Part shown: in pieces, positions 51,009-63,904 of the stretch
Layout of the letters: every line of letters begins with the position of its first letter
How positions within the stretch are numbered: the first letter of the stretch is position 1
Source: Stercorarius parasiticus
Taxonomy: Eukaryota > Chordata > Aves > Charadriiformes > Stercorariidae
DNA: 64,000 nt
Assembly: GCA_013396915.1 (NCBI GenBank)
Contig: VWZL01000319.1
Span: forward strand, 350,619 to 414,618
Direction of reading: 5' to 3'
Made by a program: the position numbers and the translations under genes
Notes under the pieces: generated by a model
The model's input: only the letters and a program-made list of their open reading frames with translations
The model's database searches: none
What the model was told of the DNA's origin: nothing

Positions 51009-53698
51009 CCCCGACCACTTCATTGTGGATGACATCATTAAAATGTTGAAACCTGATTGCCACTCATAAACTTAACATCACTAGTGATTTCTGAGATCAT
51101 ATTTCTCTCTGATGTGTACAGAATTCAAAATATTAATTCCCTGAGTAAATTACTGTGATATTTGAATTATGCTTCATTAATGGAAACCACAGTACTCTTT
51201 TGACTTGTCTTAAATACAATCTTCTTTTACATAAGGACTTTGTGTGGTTTTGTCTTTATATGTGCTTGTTGTTTGATCTGCCACAAAAGTTTTTATTTTT
51301 ACCAGAAACTAAATATCTTCATTGTTAAAACCAAGGATTTTATGTCTAACTTTAGTTTATTCATCTTTATCTTCCAGAAACTGCATTGTATCAAATCTTC
51401 ATCTGTCAGACAGATGAACCCACAGACCACCTGTTTCTCTTTCTGACAGTGGTTTAAACATTGTAATCACTTTATTTGCAACTTCTTTCTGCAAAATTGA
51501 AGTTCTCTTCAAATTCCTCATCTTGAATGGTGGACACTGACTCTATTGATCTAAACTCAGTATCCAAGAATGTATTGTACTACATTCCTTTCTTGGTACG
51601 TCAAGTTTTGTATTTGTCCTTTTGGCCATTGGACCACATTGAAAGTTGATGTTTGAATGGTTACTGCTATGATCAACCTGGCCTTCTCAGAATCTGAGAT
51701 TCCACATAGATAGAGATCCCATCCAGAAAGTGAGGCTTAATTCTTTGTCATTCATCATTGCAAATTAGTTATTGTTGCTTCTTCCCAGTCCACTATGCAA
51801 TTCATGTATTCCCTACAGGTGGCTTTTTATTTACTGCTGACTTTGTCATTGATGATTCTTTATTTTCTAACAAATAACCGGTGACAAAGAGGAAGGCAAG
51901 AATTGATTATGACATGACACCAGTAGATGTTTTAAATATTTTTAATAATTATATCCTATTTGGAATGACCTTCTGAGACTTGTCTGATGCCTGTTCTTTA
52001 ATCTATTTAGTTTATATTAAATGAAGTTTTATTATTCAAATTTATTAATTAAATTGATGTTTGTTATCAAGTTAAATGCCTTAAAAAATGTAGGTGTACT
52101 ACATGAATGATATTATCTATATTAACTCTAAGCATCAAAGTAAACAGAAATTGTTTGATAAACTCACACTGATTGTCAAGTGATTTTTGCCTCATTTAAT
52201 TATTTACTAAGTACAATTTCAGTCATTCCATTATTTAATATAAATAATTTCTAGTCAGCACCTCCCAACTCAGCACCTCTTATATCACTTATATATGAAT
52301 TTTGGTGGTGTAACAAAAGAAGAAAAAGGGAAAGTCCAAGGGAAATTTGGAGTAGAGCAATGGGACCAGGTGCTGTTCCTTCTATGGCTGGGCATTCTTT
52401 ATGTGGCTGAGAGACATCATTCAAACACTCCTTATTTGTGAATAAGACATTATACATATTGATAAGAATAGGTCTTCTGAGCTTGAAAATTTAGTTTTGT
52501 GCAATTATATTTTTCTTTAATATACAAGCAATTTTTCTGTTTTATCGTCTGGTTCATTGACATACAAACAGTATTCACATTGTACACTAGAGCAGTAAGT
52601 TGAAGTTGGTATGGTATGAGCACTAGTAACGTTTAGAAGAGTATTTTCAGAAGGACTGGTGTTCAGTATTAATTAGTTTAGTACCATGCCAAATGGACCG
52701 TAAACTGAGAAAAGAATATAGGAAAATAAAAAATATTTGCACACCATGAACAATGAACCGTCATGGGATGGAGGAGAGAATGGGGAGGGAAGTAGAAATT
52801 AATATGTTATTTTCTATGAATAGTATTCACTACAAGTTTACTTCTTTTGTGAAGAAAGCCTATTGCCTTTCCAAAACTTTGATAGAGAATCAAAAACTGT
52901 CAAAGACTGACCAAAGATTTTTTTTTTTAAATTAAGTTATTTTACAATTAAGTGAATGTGTTCGTCTAAATTTTGAACATTTTCAGTTGTTATTAAATAT
53001 AAAACCAAAATGAATATTTAAATATTTGAATAAATTATAAATTATTTGGGAGTAAATGATTTCTAAGTGACGACATGAAGTAGTTGGAATCAGGAGAAAG
53101 TCAGGCTTTTTTTTTTTCCAAGTTAAAAACATTCCAGAATTTTTGGAAACAATAAAAAAGATCAAACTGAAGTATTTGTGTTTGCTAGATCTACATTTTT
53201 TTCATGCAAAAAGTGTCTTGACACACCAAGAAAGAGAATGAATCTTAGAATTTTTTTTATAAACCTCTGATTATTTCAAAGTAATTTTTTGTGATGTTTG
53301 TAAGGATCTTCCATGACATGGAAATAAAGCAAACACACTGCCCCAAATGGCCAGTTAAAAAAAAACCAAAAAACCTAAATCAAGGATATCATAAAGATTA
53401 TTCTGAGACACACGCAGAGAAAAACAAAACTAGATACAATAAGTATTATTTCTAAAACTATACACATTTAACAATAGATTTAAACAAGGACATAGTAATA
53501 GAATCATTAACTGAATTATCCTACAAAAAGCCTTAAGCATTCCAAATTAAATCAGGGAAAAAATAGGGGGAAAGAAGGAAATGTGATTTCTTTTAAATAT
53601 TAGAATCTGCCATGGTGACTCAGCTGCGCTAATACTGCCTAAAATTATTTAACTAGAGATTGCCAGGAACACAAGTACTTGAAGTATTTGTCATTTTA

Positions 53699-53730
53699 AA
53701 CAAAAAACCAACCAAACAAACAAACACAAA
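53699..53730. repeat. (AACC)n/(AAAC)n simple repeat
   Basis: Short A/C-rich run of AACC and AAAC units. Simple sequence. Confidence 0.75.
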
Positions 53731-54436
53731 TATTAGAACTAGCTGAACATTATTTCATTGGAAAGATTTAATTAAATCTACTGATTTAAATAGACTTTTG
53801 AAATGTCATCTTTTAATTCAGCATAATGGCATTGTGATAAGTACAATAGTGTAACAAAGTATTAATGATATTTTATGTTGTTTTAAAAGTTCCTCTGACT
53901 GGCTTTTCTTTAACATGTTTTCTCAGTTGCTTTAATTGTTAAAAAAACCTCAACACAGTAACAACGGATTTTTTTTTTTTTTCTACTTTACTCACAGCTA
54001 AAAAATCATAAAGATTTTGCTTGGTAGAGGTAATATATACACCTTTCCCTTTCTTTCGTTGGGATTTCATAATTTGTATGTCTTAGAGCACTAAGGTCCA
54101 CAAAGAAACCTCAATCAAATGTTCAGATTGCACGTCTCTCTTCTGAATGGAGGTACTATGAAACCACATAGATTTGACCAACCTCTACCTACAATTCACT
54201 TAGACCTGTTGAAAACTGCTGTCAGGATTTCCTAAATTCAGTGAGATTGGAATTAATGGTGCAATTACATGAATTATGTGTGAGGTATTCTTTTGAAGAT
54301 GGTTTTAGGATTGCAACAGGCCAAATGTTAGTGCCCTTCTTCTATCTGCAACAAATCTTCAGACAAATGTTACCGTTTCCTTTTCTCTGTGATGTGATCT
54401 TGGCTGAGTGGGAGCTGTGAGTTCTCCTTGGCCAAA

Positions 54437-54514
54437 TAGAACCATAGAACCATAGAATCATAGAATTGCCTAGGTTGGAAGGGACCTTTCAGATCGTCTA
54501 GTCCAGCATCCATA
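54437..54514 (-). mobile_element. CR1 LINE 3'-tail scrap
   Basis: About 78 bp of the extreme CR1 3' end in reverse orientation: repeated 'agaaccatagaatcatagaatt' tail units, then 'ttggaagggacc' and 'atcgtctagtccagc'. The tail has three repeats (two ATAGAACC variants and one ATAGAATC). The shortest CR1 insertion in the window. Confidence 0.9.
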
Positions 54515-57500
54515 AAGAGTTTGCCTTGGCATGTGTGAAATTGTCAGATTTTACATTGATGCCAAGCATGCCCACGCTCCTTCAAACCTCCTTGCTCACA
54601 TATTCGGTTCTGCTGTGAGGACCCTTGTTGAGGACTGAAAATGAGGAGCTGGGGAAAAAAACACTAATGTCTTCAATTTTATGCAAGAGATACTATTAAG
54701 TGAAAAAGAATGCTGAAATACAGAGCCTTGTTTTTTTTTAATTTGTCCCTGTTAGGTTTCAATCCAAGGTGGTGTTGGGTTCTGGTGTTAGGAGGTTTGC
54801 TTGTTCGTTTGTTTTTTCTCTCTTTGTTGGAGAATAATAGTACAGATTTGTGAAGTATTTATTAATCTGTGACTGGGCTTAATATTTCTTCAGAGAACCA
54901 TTTCGTCAACCTGAAAGAAAAATAAAAATGGACACATACTATTTGTGAATACTTTCACCTTTCACATGTACTCGTCTAACAAAAGTTACTTGGAAACTCT
55001 CTCCTCTCACATATTAAAAACTAGTAGAATAATTTCTATTGTAGTTCCACTTTAATACAATCATTATGGATTTATTCCTAAAAAATACTCCTGTACTGCA
55101 GCAAACACAGCAGTGTCAAATATCACAAGGATCCAGCCAAATTCCTTTGTTGTCCATTAGGTCTTTATATTGAAACACTTCCTGCCTGTGATTTGCCCTT
55201 TTTTTCTGAAAATAAGCTCTGAGATCAATCTGTCAGTGCTTGAATCTGTCACAGTTTGATGGAGGTTCTCTTTCTCTTTAGTTCCTTTTTGCTGCCATGC
55301 CCAAAACAGAGAAGTTTGGAACTTTCATTGACCTGAATATAAATAACAAAGATCACTGACCTGCAGTCTGCTCTTCTCTCTTTATCAACATTTAATGGAA
55401 AGGGGGGGAGGTAAAGGGAAAATGCATGCTGTTAGCTATTATCTTTACAAATGACTTGCTAGCCTTTTATTTGTCTTCTTATGCTTCAAACACTCAAAGG
55501 ACATTTTCAGAATTTCACTAGATGAAGGTTCAATCCTGAGATGACTTGACAAGCTGTATCTTCCTTAAGAGATTTTGACATGGTATTAAGCCATAGTTAC
55601 AACCAATACTTGAATGTGGAGCCCTGGGGAAATCTTTCAAAAGTGGAACACAACATTTACAGCAGGAGGCAGGTGTCTGCACCACTGAAGCAAACAACAA
55701 TATGATATATTTAGTATCGAAAATGGAAGCAAAACTACTGTCTCTTTACCACTGGGGACAATGGAAGAGGTTGAATGAGAAAAAAAGCATCCTTTTCAGC
55801 CCTGGAGAATTTTAATTTACTGACAGAATGAAATATAGTCTCATCACGGCAGGTGCAGCAAGTGCCAGGTGCTGTTCACAATATTGTCTTTGAATTTATG
55901 TGTTTTCGAAACATTGAGAGGATGTGAAGCAGCTGCACTGGCCATGTGGAGAGAAAGCAAAGAGCTTTTAATTAGCAATAAGAGGGTTGTTAATTTCTTT
56001 TAGGAGCCGTCTTTGCTCTGCACTCATATCAGAATCTCAGCAGGAGCTCTGTGTAGCACCAAACACACAAAGAAAATCAAGGAAGCCATGTGTTACAGCA
56101 GATTTAAAGCATAAGTGAAATAAGGGTCTGGCTTTCAGCTAAAGAAACTCGTGGCAATTTTGATTCTCAAATTGAGAAACGAGATTTACAGATGAGGGAC
56201 TGCACAAAGGTTTAAAAATCTCAGTCAAATCTCTAACACAAGCGGTGCATAACATAACACTCAGAGATCATAGTACAAAAAATGTAACGGCTCTGCAATG
56301 GGATTCCTGATGAAACCTAATTCAGTAGCTGTTTGGGATGAAGTAAATGTTAGAGACCAAACACTGAGGTAAATAAGAGCCTGCGAAATCTTAGATGAGA
56401 CAACGTCAGAGATACTAAACCACTGGCACAACTACCAACTTTAGCTTGGACAAAGAGTTTAGAGTTTTTGAGGTCCAGTAGTAAGTACTGCCAAGGTCCA
56501 GTCTCACTGCACGTTCCATTAGAAAAAGCCAGAAGAAAGTGTAACTTGTATTGGTTTTGATTCTGTCAACCTCAAAAAGACAAAAGGTATACTTTCTCCA
56601 ATGTATCATTTGTGTTAAGGGCTTAAAAAAGTTCTTTTCAGCACTTAAAAGCCACCAGTGACCCAATTGTCCTTAATTTAAGGACTTTCTCAACGAAGTT
56701 TCGAAGATTTGAAATCTGAGGGAATGCTCCTCCTCCCACTGAGATAGATGTTAACAATGTGCAAGATATTATCAGATGACAGGGAAAATGAGTTATGAAT
56801 GTATAAAGAGTCTGATTTAAAAATAATTTCCAGATATTTTAGTAAGTTTGCTGGTTTGTAAATGCAGTTATGCTCAATAGATTCCATTTGATAGCCAAGG
56901 AAATACAGAACAGCACTTATGATATATAGGAAGGTGTCTGTTTAATATTATATCAGGATCCCATTCTTAAATGAGTTTTATTTATGTGTTTGCCATATGG
57001 TATATTAAGGATTATTGCAGTGCAGAAAGTTAAACATGTTCATGAGTCTTTACAGAGTAGGGAATTAAATATTAAATTCATGCAAATAAGAATGGTATAT
57101 TAGGTCAAAACTGCATCTTTTAATTTAATCTTTCATTACGCAGCAGCAATTAGCATACTTAATTTATGGTGACACAAAAAATTAAATGGAGAACAACTGA
57201 TAATGTATTATATCCCCACGGATAGCCTTTCAACATATGACAGGTGTCTAGTAAATGACTTTGTCAAGTCAAATGTCCATCTATCTTTACGTTCTTAGCT
57301 AGCATATAGTAGTGATATGCTGTTTAGATTTAGTCTATTTTTGTAATATCAGAAAATAATAAGCAATTTCATGTATTGATTTTAGAACTGTATCAAAGAC
57401 GTATAAGGATAAATAAGTCGGGGTTAATTAGCCTGCCTTCTGATGTAATGTAAAAAGTGTGGGGTTTATCATTAGTGAAGTTGAACAGAGGGATACACTA

Positions 57501-58255
57501 GCCGCTAAATATTTTTGTATCGTCATGCAACAGTATACAAGATATATATTTATAAACAGAACAAAAGAATTAGAGATAGATTTAATTATCCTGATTTACT
57601 GGGTTTCATAAGTAACTTAGAGATATGGTTTAATATCATCTATCATTAGATATGTAATAAAATACCTTTTTTTGGATCTGTTCTGAACAAGGATGTCGCA
57701 TGGCTTTGTTCTAAGATGCTGATCTAAGATGTTGCTATGTTCAGGATGTTGTTCTTTGTTGGTGTGGAATGAATTCCCATCATGTCTAGTAGAAACTGTA
57801 GAGAGATTCAGGAGAACCTACTTTGTTTATACTACTCTGTAACTTATCAGTAGTAAAGATGCTTTATTCATTTGCTGCCAGATGTTTTTATTCTGTGCAT
57901 TTATTCCACAAATACAGTGTCATATTCCCACTGAAGAGAGGAGAGATCCTTCTGAAGATGGAAAACAGAGAGAGGAACTGTGCATCTGTTTTACTGGGAT
58001 AGAAGACTGTGAATGTGAGCACAGACAGGAAGCACACTGCAAAACCTGAATTAATATGATCATCTGTAACTTCAGAAAACAATGCTGATATAAACCAAGG
58101 AGCTGAACAAAAATAGAGCTATAACATAGTTTCCTTATTCAGAAAGATATTCATATTATTATGAAGCAAGTAGGACAGACAAAAGCAGATGTTATTGTGA
58201 AATCAATATCTTCATCACTGTATGGTTATTCATAACAACTGCTTTGTTAAACCAA
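54515..58255. other. Unique sequence; possible conserved non-coding patches
   Basis: About 3.7 kb without a recognised gene or repeat. The intervals 55800-56080 and 57110-57190 have fewer homopolymers and hold clustered CAGGTG/CAGCTG E-boxes and TAATTA/TTAATTAG homeodomain-type cores, as enhancers often do. This is compositional impression only. Open frames of 64-83 codons on the - strand (56415-56666, 56690-56887, 57888-58082) are unrecognised. Confidence 0.35.
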
Positions 58256-58302
58256 AGCATGTGTTGAAACCTGCTAAAGCAATATTTTTTTCAACACATG
58301 CT
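58256..58302. repeat. Perfect 14-bp inverted repeat with 19-nt loop
   Basis: The arms AGCATGTGTTGAAA (58256-58269) and TTTCAACACATGCT (58289-58302) are exact reverse complements, separated by 19 nt. The arms are not simple AT repeats. No extension or target-site duplication is evident. It may be a foldback from a lost mobile element, a small-RNA hairpin or coincidence. Confidence 0.85.
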
Positions 58303-58462
58303 GTTTATTGTTTAGATATTTCAGTTTCACAGGTAAGGAAGGTAAACTGATGATGACATTGATACTTTATTGCTGAGCAGTGTCATTCATCTTTGCTACT
58401 TCTGTGACATTCTGACAGACAAAATTATGAGACTGTCTCCTTTGGACTTCAAGACAAAGAAC

Positions 58463-58670
58463 AAATCAGCATGTTGTGCTATGCAATCAGCTATTGTACT
58501 ATACTTTGATGATATCCTGGTTACGAATGATTTTTCTTTTTATTTATTTTAAGTAGCTTTGAGGCAATTTGGAAAATCAGGTATCACATCAGGCAAATTC
58601 CAGCTATTGCACTGTACTTTGATAATATCTTGGTTATGAATGAATTTTTTTTATTTTAGAATTTATTAAT
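58463..58670. repeat. Decayed tandem duplication, period about 112 bp
   Basis: The segment CAGCTATTGTACTATACTTT and what follows (58488-58530) recurs as CAGCTATTGCACTGTACTTT at 58601-58643. Over 43 aligned bases I count five differences, all transitions. A weaker AAATCAG match (58463-58469 and 58574-58580) extends the units to the left, and T-rich tails match to the right. It is an old local duplication, not simple sequence. Each copy encodes a YFD-D/N-ILV-like peptide, which I do not take as a reverse transcriptase because the flanks do not fit. Confidence 0.8.
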
Positions 58671-61600
58671 TTCTACTACAGCTTTCTGTCACTAAAAATC
58701 CTCTTGCTTCCTTTTGACAAGATCCACAGGAATGGACTTGTTAACATGTAGGGACCTTCAAGAATCTCAAAATATTGTTGATGCAAGTTGCCATCATTAT
58801 CAGTTATAATGTATGGAAGCCATCACTGATCACTGTGTTGTATTAATATAAACATTGATGCCATTCTCACCCATGTATGGTAATACTTAATGTGAGAATG
58901 AATCATCTAACATTTTCTAGTCTTAGATTTTAATTATATTTGAACAAAGATATGCATAAAATAACAGTGCTTTCTATTGTTACTGGAATCAGTGTATTGT
59001 TTATTTATATTTTTATCTATTTTTGTTTTTTTATAAAAAATGCCTGAAAACAATCCAATCATTTATTCATATCCCAATACATACAGAGGTGGAAGGTTAC
59101 GCTAAGTGCTTATTATGTACTTGTTTAGAAACCAGTGAAATCCATTCTCAGTGACAACACACTTGTTCAAAACTGATTTTCCATGTTACACACCATTCGG
59201 TTACACTGCTGGCTGAATTCTTCATGTTAACATCCTTCTTTGACTCATTGCTTTAGGTTGATCTTACCAAAAGAATTACTGCCAGAATTTAACATCTGCA
59301 TATATTTTCAATAGGTGGTCATGTGCTCATGATTCATCTTCTCATAACTAGTGTCCGTTATGGGAAAATCACATTGTGACTACTGAAGGAAGTTACATCT
59401 TTACTTCACTAGGTGAAGCACATCCAGCATGAAAGTATAGGTCAACAGTTTTGGTAGGAATGGTGACTGAATAATAAACATATTTGTGCTCCTCACCTCT
59501 CAGCGTGTCACTCCTTGTCTAATTACTGGATTTATATTTGACTAACCATTTATGACATGGCATCTCAGAACACCCTGATCACCTCTACTATGATATACCG
59601 TGATATAAGAAACAGTCTGTACATTTTACTTTTTATCATTTCCTTGTGGTCCTTTGTATCACAAGAACGTTTGCCAGAAGCTATGAAACTGGACCAAAAT
59701 GAGATCCTTCACCAATTGCCAGTATCTCCAGGCTTTGCTTGGAAGGTGGAGTCTGCCAAAATTAGCATCTCCACTTTGACTGAATAGTTCATTTCTAAGC
59801 ATTCATCTCCTTATTAATGCACTCTCTAAATAGGAAGAATTCTTAGATGTGGAGGATGGGGTGATATTCAATCAATGTAGGCCTGTCACACGGCTTTGTA
59901 CTATGCACGTTTTGTTTATTCTCAGTCCAGAAATAATTTACATCCTGCAGTGCTCCTCTCTCCATTCATGCACTGACAGTCAGTTAAATGCAGGAGACCC
60001 AGGTTTGTATGCTTTGTTATTTATGCTGCCTGCAAAAAAGAGCTTATATTCACCTACTGACTGCTATAGTTCTGTGTATTCTATTTCAGAAATGCAAACT
60101 GAGAGTAGTCACTCCAGGCTCCATTTAATCAATGGAAGGATGGGATAGGGAGATGGTATGAGTCTGTAGCAATTACTGCTTCAACATCACAGCTGTGTGG
60201 TCACCTACTGATTTAGTGGCAGTTGTGCGTGACCAACACTAGGACAAGCTGTCCTAGTGAAGAGGTTGTATAAATATTGGTGTAATTTCTAAGCCACAGC
60301 CCATATGCAAGTTTTAAAATTAAATGTGCATACTACGTATGTGCTGATACTGAAATACATTTATTATAAGGTTAGCTGCTAAAACTCTATTACTGTAATT
60401 CTCTGTGGCTCAGTTAATTTCAGTCATTTTAGCTCAAACCACAGTAATGCAAGAGGTGAAATTCAGGGCAGAGAATGCTGAGTGCAAGGTAAAACATTAT
60501 GTACCATTCACTTTACAATTAACACATCTTCCCTTGAGTTGGAAGAGACAAGTTAGCTGTGACTCTGGACAGAAATTGCTGGCCTATTTAGTATTGTGAG
60601 ATGAACTGGAACCACTTGTTGTTCTTGTTTCCTTTTTTAATCTTGTTCTATTGGATTTATGCCTGTAGAACCAAGCATTTCAGTTTAATTCAGTGTTTTG
60701 GTAGTTTCCTATACTGATTTCTGGTTTGAAGATCCATCTTGAAAGAATTAATGTTAAAGATATCCATGGAGGGCAGGAAGGGAAAAAAGAGCTTAGTTCC
60801 TTCAGGCTATATAGGAACTGTGCTGTTCTTTTTTTCTTTCTTTGCCTAACATATCCTTTGTATTCCTTTGAGTGTGAGCTTACAGACATTCTTTTTAATT
60901 TGGATCATAATGTGATATATGAATTATTTAGAAGTAAATACTTCTATTATGAAGAAAAGTGAAGAGACTCTGTGACCTACCCGGGTAGGAGCAATGGTTT
61001 GTGCTTTTGGGAATAACACTGCCAATCATTTGTGCTGAAGCATGTAAAAATTAATACAAACCTTAGATGCGTGTGTAGAATGGCTAAAGGACAGAAGGGC
61101 CTAGACCACAAGTGAGCAAAATGATTTGTAATGGTTTAGTCATTTAAGCTAGCTACTAGACACCGTTTCCTCTTCATTACACACTCAGAAAGGCTATTTT
61201 AGTACTTTCCATTTGTTTTACAGCTCTCTCTAGAGCTTTCACCAAGATTATTCTAAATCACCCACTATACTAAATATAGCTTAAGCCCCAGCAGTTTAAA
61301 TACGCTGGACAGAGAGTAAATGGGGTAGTAGAACGAGGCAATAAAAAGATGGTTTACAAAGACCTCGTAATCATGTTGCAGTCTACATCAGTTGGTACAC
61401 AGAAGGATTAGATATCTTCCTGTTGGTTACCTAGAAAGAACTGGAAGTGACAGAATTTCATTTTAAATTTATGTACTAGATCCATGGGTCTTGTGCTGCA
61501 TGTGGCTTGCGACTGAGTGTTTTTTCCATATGCTATTGCTTTTATAGCCAGCAATGGGGTGAGTTTTCTCTCACAGGAGATGCTGGGTAAACCAAATTTC

Positions 61601-62432
61601 CAGCTTTGGAAGGCAGTGAACCAGCAGGTACTACAAGAGCTATCACAAGGTGACACTGAACACGGAAGTATTTACTTATTTCCCGTGTACTAGATAGTGC
61701 CATTTTTTAACCATTGTCTCTTTCCACTTTAGTTTTAGAAGATGACACAATCTAATTTCTTTCATATTTCATACAGTGAACATGACATAACCCTCCATTA
61801 GTCTGTTACAGATATTCCAGCCTTAAAATGAATAGCAAATGCAAACTAATTTGGAAGAATGAATAAAAGGGTACGCACCTTTCACATCTAAGTCAGTTAT
61901 CTGAGATCAAATCAACCCAATGGAAACTGATAGACAGTATTTTCTGACAAGAGACAATTAATGAGGTAACTTAGTCCCAGAAACGGCTCAATTTCATTCC
62001 TTTGACATTCCCTGACACTGCTTATGTGGGAACAAAAAGAGACTAAAATTATTGAAATATGGAGAATGGGTTAATGAGCAGTTAGTTTTAATATTTAATG
62101 CTGATACTTAAAAAAATAGGAAAATGTAACTCACTAATATTGCTACAACTGAAACTTTAAATTAACTTCATATCTTTCATGCATACAAAAATTTGGGAAA
62201 TACAAGGGAACAATTGAAAACATTTTCAAACCACAAAATTTGCTCATGAGACCTAAAGCCCTGTAGTTACCCAAAAGGTGCAATTTAGCTTCTCCTGACT
62301 AGAACCTTCTTTTTTGCGTGTTCATCCCTTTCAAGAATGGTCTGCCTCATTATATGATTTGGTATTTCCACACCCATGCTGTTTCAGAATAAAAGGTATT
62401 TTGTGGTTTAAGGAGGTGGAGTATGAGAGAAA
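58671..62432. other. AT-rich unique sequence; no gene seen
   Basis: About 3.8 kb. Open frames of 64-99 codons at 59557-59787, 59849-60148 and 60405-60599 lie close together on +. They use different frames, have no shared splice logic and match no family I know. Small palindromes at 60237-60259 (10-bp arms, 3-nt loop) and 60976-60989 (14-bp perfect) are compatible with chance. Confidence 0.45.
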
Positions 62433-62467
62433 CCATTCTCTCTCTCTGTCTCTCTCTCTTTTTTTTT
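62433..62467. repeat. (CT)n / poly-T simple repeat
   Basis: CT dinucleotides broken by one GT, followed by a run of nine or more T. It creates S/L-rich and E/R-rich pseudo-frames. Confidence 0.85.
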
Positions 62468-63656
62468 CATATAGCTTCCTTGAGTTTTTGTCTATCCCCA
62501 AATACAAGCCTCCAGTCTGAGAAATAATAGTAAATATATCATCAAGGGATGTCTGTGCCACATTTCTGGGTGATACAAAAATATCTCAGATAACAAAACG
62601 ACTACACTGAAGACTTTGATAAGCTTTCCTCAAAGCATGTTCCCTGCACCAGAAGAAACCTTTCATCTCCTTGCCTTTATCCTGGCCTTTTCACTCCTTA
62701 ATATCTTCTTTTTTAATATCAGTTTCATGTCCTAAATCAAACATTTCTCAAAATTAGGTACTAATCCTCTAACCAGCTTTCCAAAGGAAGACCTTTTACA
62801 ACTGCAGAGTGGATCGCTGAAGTCATTGGGCATTACCTCAGCGTGTAGCCAAAAAGAGATTGGATGTTTTAGACTTATGTCTTTTGTAGCAGCATCCTCT
62901 GTTTCAAAAAATTATCTAAGTGCTAAATAATGCTTTCTAAATTAAATAACTTATTCAGATATTATTTTGATTTCAAATGTTCTCTTATGAACTGTAAAAT
63001 AGTCATATATCTAATCTCTTCCTCCATGTGAAAACTAATGCTCTGAGCTGTGTAAGAAGGATGGCTCTCCATCAGTGTCATCATATGCAATATTGAATTC
63101 TAAGCCTGTAAAGAAGTAAGTTAAAGGTCGTAAATAATATTTATTAACATATGAGGCCTATTGACCATTTAAGTATTCAGAACACTTAATTCAGGAGCTT
63201 TTGTAAATTAATAGCTTAACCAGCTACCGTACCTCATTTGAGCTACAAAAACTGATTATGCAAGAGATCTTAGACTGCAGCAAACACAAGTTGAAACAAA
63301 TTAATTTATATCTCAGTGACAGAGGTTTAAACTAGCACATTTTACCTCAAATTTATATGGGCTAAGAGTATGAATGTTTGCCTATTATTTTGGCTCTGAT
63401 GCCACACAGTAACTTGATGAGCTTCAACAACATCTGTCTGACCCCTAAGTCAAGGTAATGTCTGTGTAGTGGAAACAGAGGGACCAGCTCAATTTCCAGT
63501 GAGGTTCATGGATCCAATAAAAAGAAGTTGAATGCAATTGTATAAAATAAAATCATTTCAGATACTGAGAGACCTTATATACAATGTCATACAACAACGG
63601 TGGGAATGAAGGAATGAATTTATATGACTGGTATTTCTTTTAAAAATTATGACAAC
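62468..63656. other. AT-rich unique sequence; nothing recognised
   Basis: About 1.2 kb with no open frame of note, repeat family or RNA gene. Confidence 0.55.
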
Positions 63657-63729
63657 TAAAATTAAAAAAAAAAAGCAACAAAAAAAGCCCAACCCAAAAC
63701 CAAACCAAAGCCAAAACAAATAAACAAAT
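63657..63729. repeat. A-rich / (AACC)n low-complexity run
   Basis: A-rich DNA with AACCAAACC-type units, the fourth A/C-rich run of this kind in the window (8800, 15175, 53699, 63657). These recurrent AACC runs may be tails of unrecognised elements or a slippage bias. Confidence 0.75.
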
Positions 63730-63904
63730 TGTTCCCTAAATTTAATATCCCTTTTTGCTAGCTATTCATATGCATGCCTGAGGCTATGAGTTAGCTTGAA
63801 CAGTCCCACATGCACACTGCATCCCCTCATCCGGTACTAATAACTCTTTATTTACCAAACATATGAAATATTTTTAGACAAATGTTTCCCATACGTGCAC
63901 TTTC
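63730..63904. other. Short unique spacer
   Basis: Nothing recognised. Confidence 0.5.

Larger units (their letters stand above)
48796..54436. other. AT-rich unique sequence; no confirmed gene
   Basis: About 5.6 kb with no recognised interspersed repeat. A 106-codon frame at 49138-49458 contains a good acceptor (CTCTCTGCAG ending at 49235), but only a weak donor near 49408 and no similarity I recognise. A TGACTCAGC motif (NF-E2/MARE-like half site) occurs near 53618. Simple-sequence runs lie at 50954-51008 and 53699-53730. Otherwise featureless. Confidence 0.45.

Noticed and set aside
58370..58552. Peptide LYFDDILVT resembling the YxDD-ILV motif of Ty3/retroviral reverse transcriptases
   Set aside because: No upstream FGL-NAP-FQ block or downstream connection is visible in any frame. 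The second copy of the local duplication has FDN. A short chance match is more likely.
60237..60259. 10-bp perfect inverted repeat with a 3-nt loop
   Set aside because: About one such foldback is expected by chance in a window this size.
59557..60599. Cluster of three + strand open frames of 64-99 codons
   Set aside because: Different frames, no recognised domains, no consistent splice sites between them.
60976..60989. 14-bp perfect palindrome CCTACCCGGGTAGG
   Set aside because: A perfect palindrome with 7-bp half-sites is expected several times in 64 kb, and nothing around it suggests a site.
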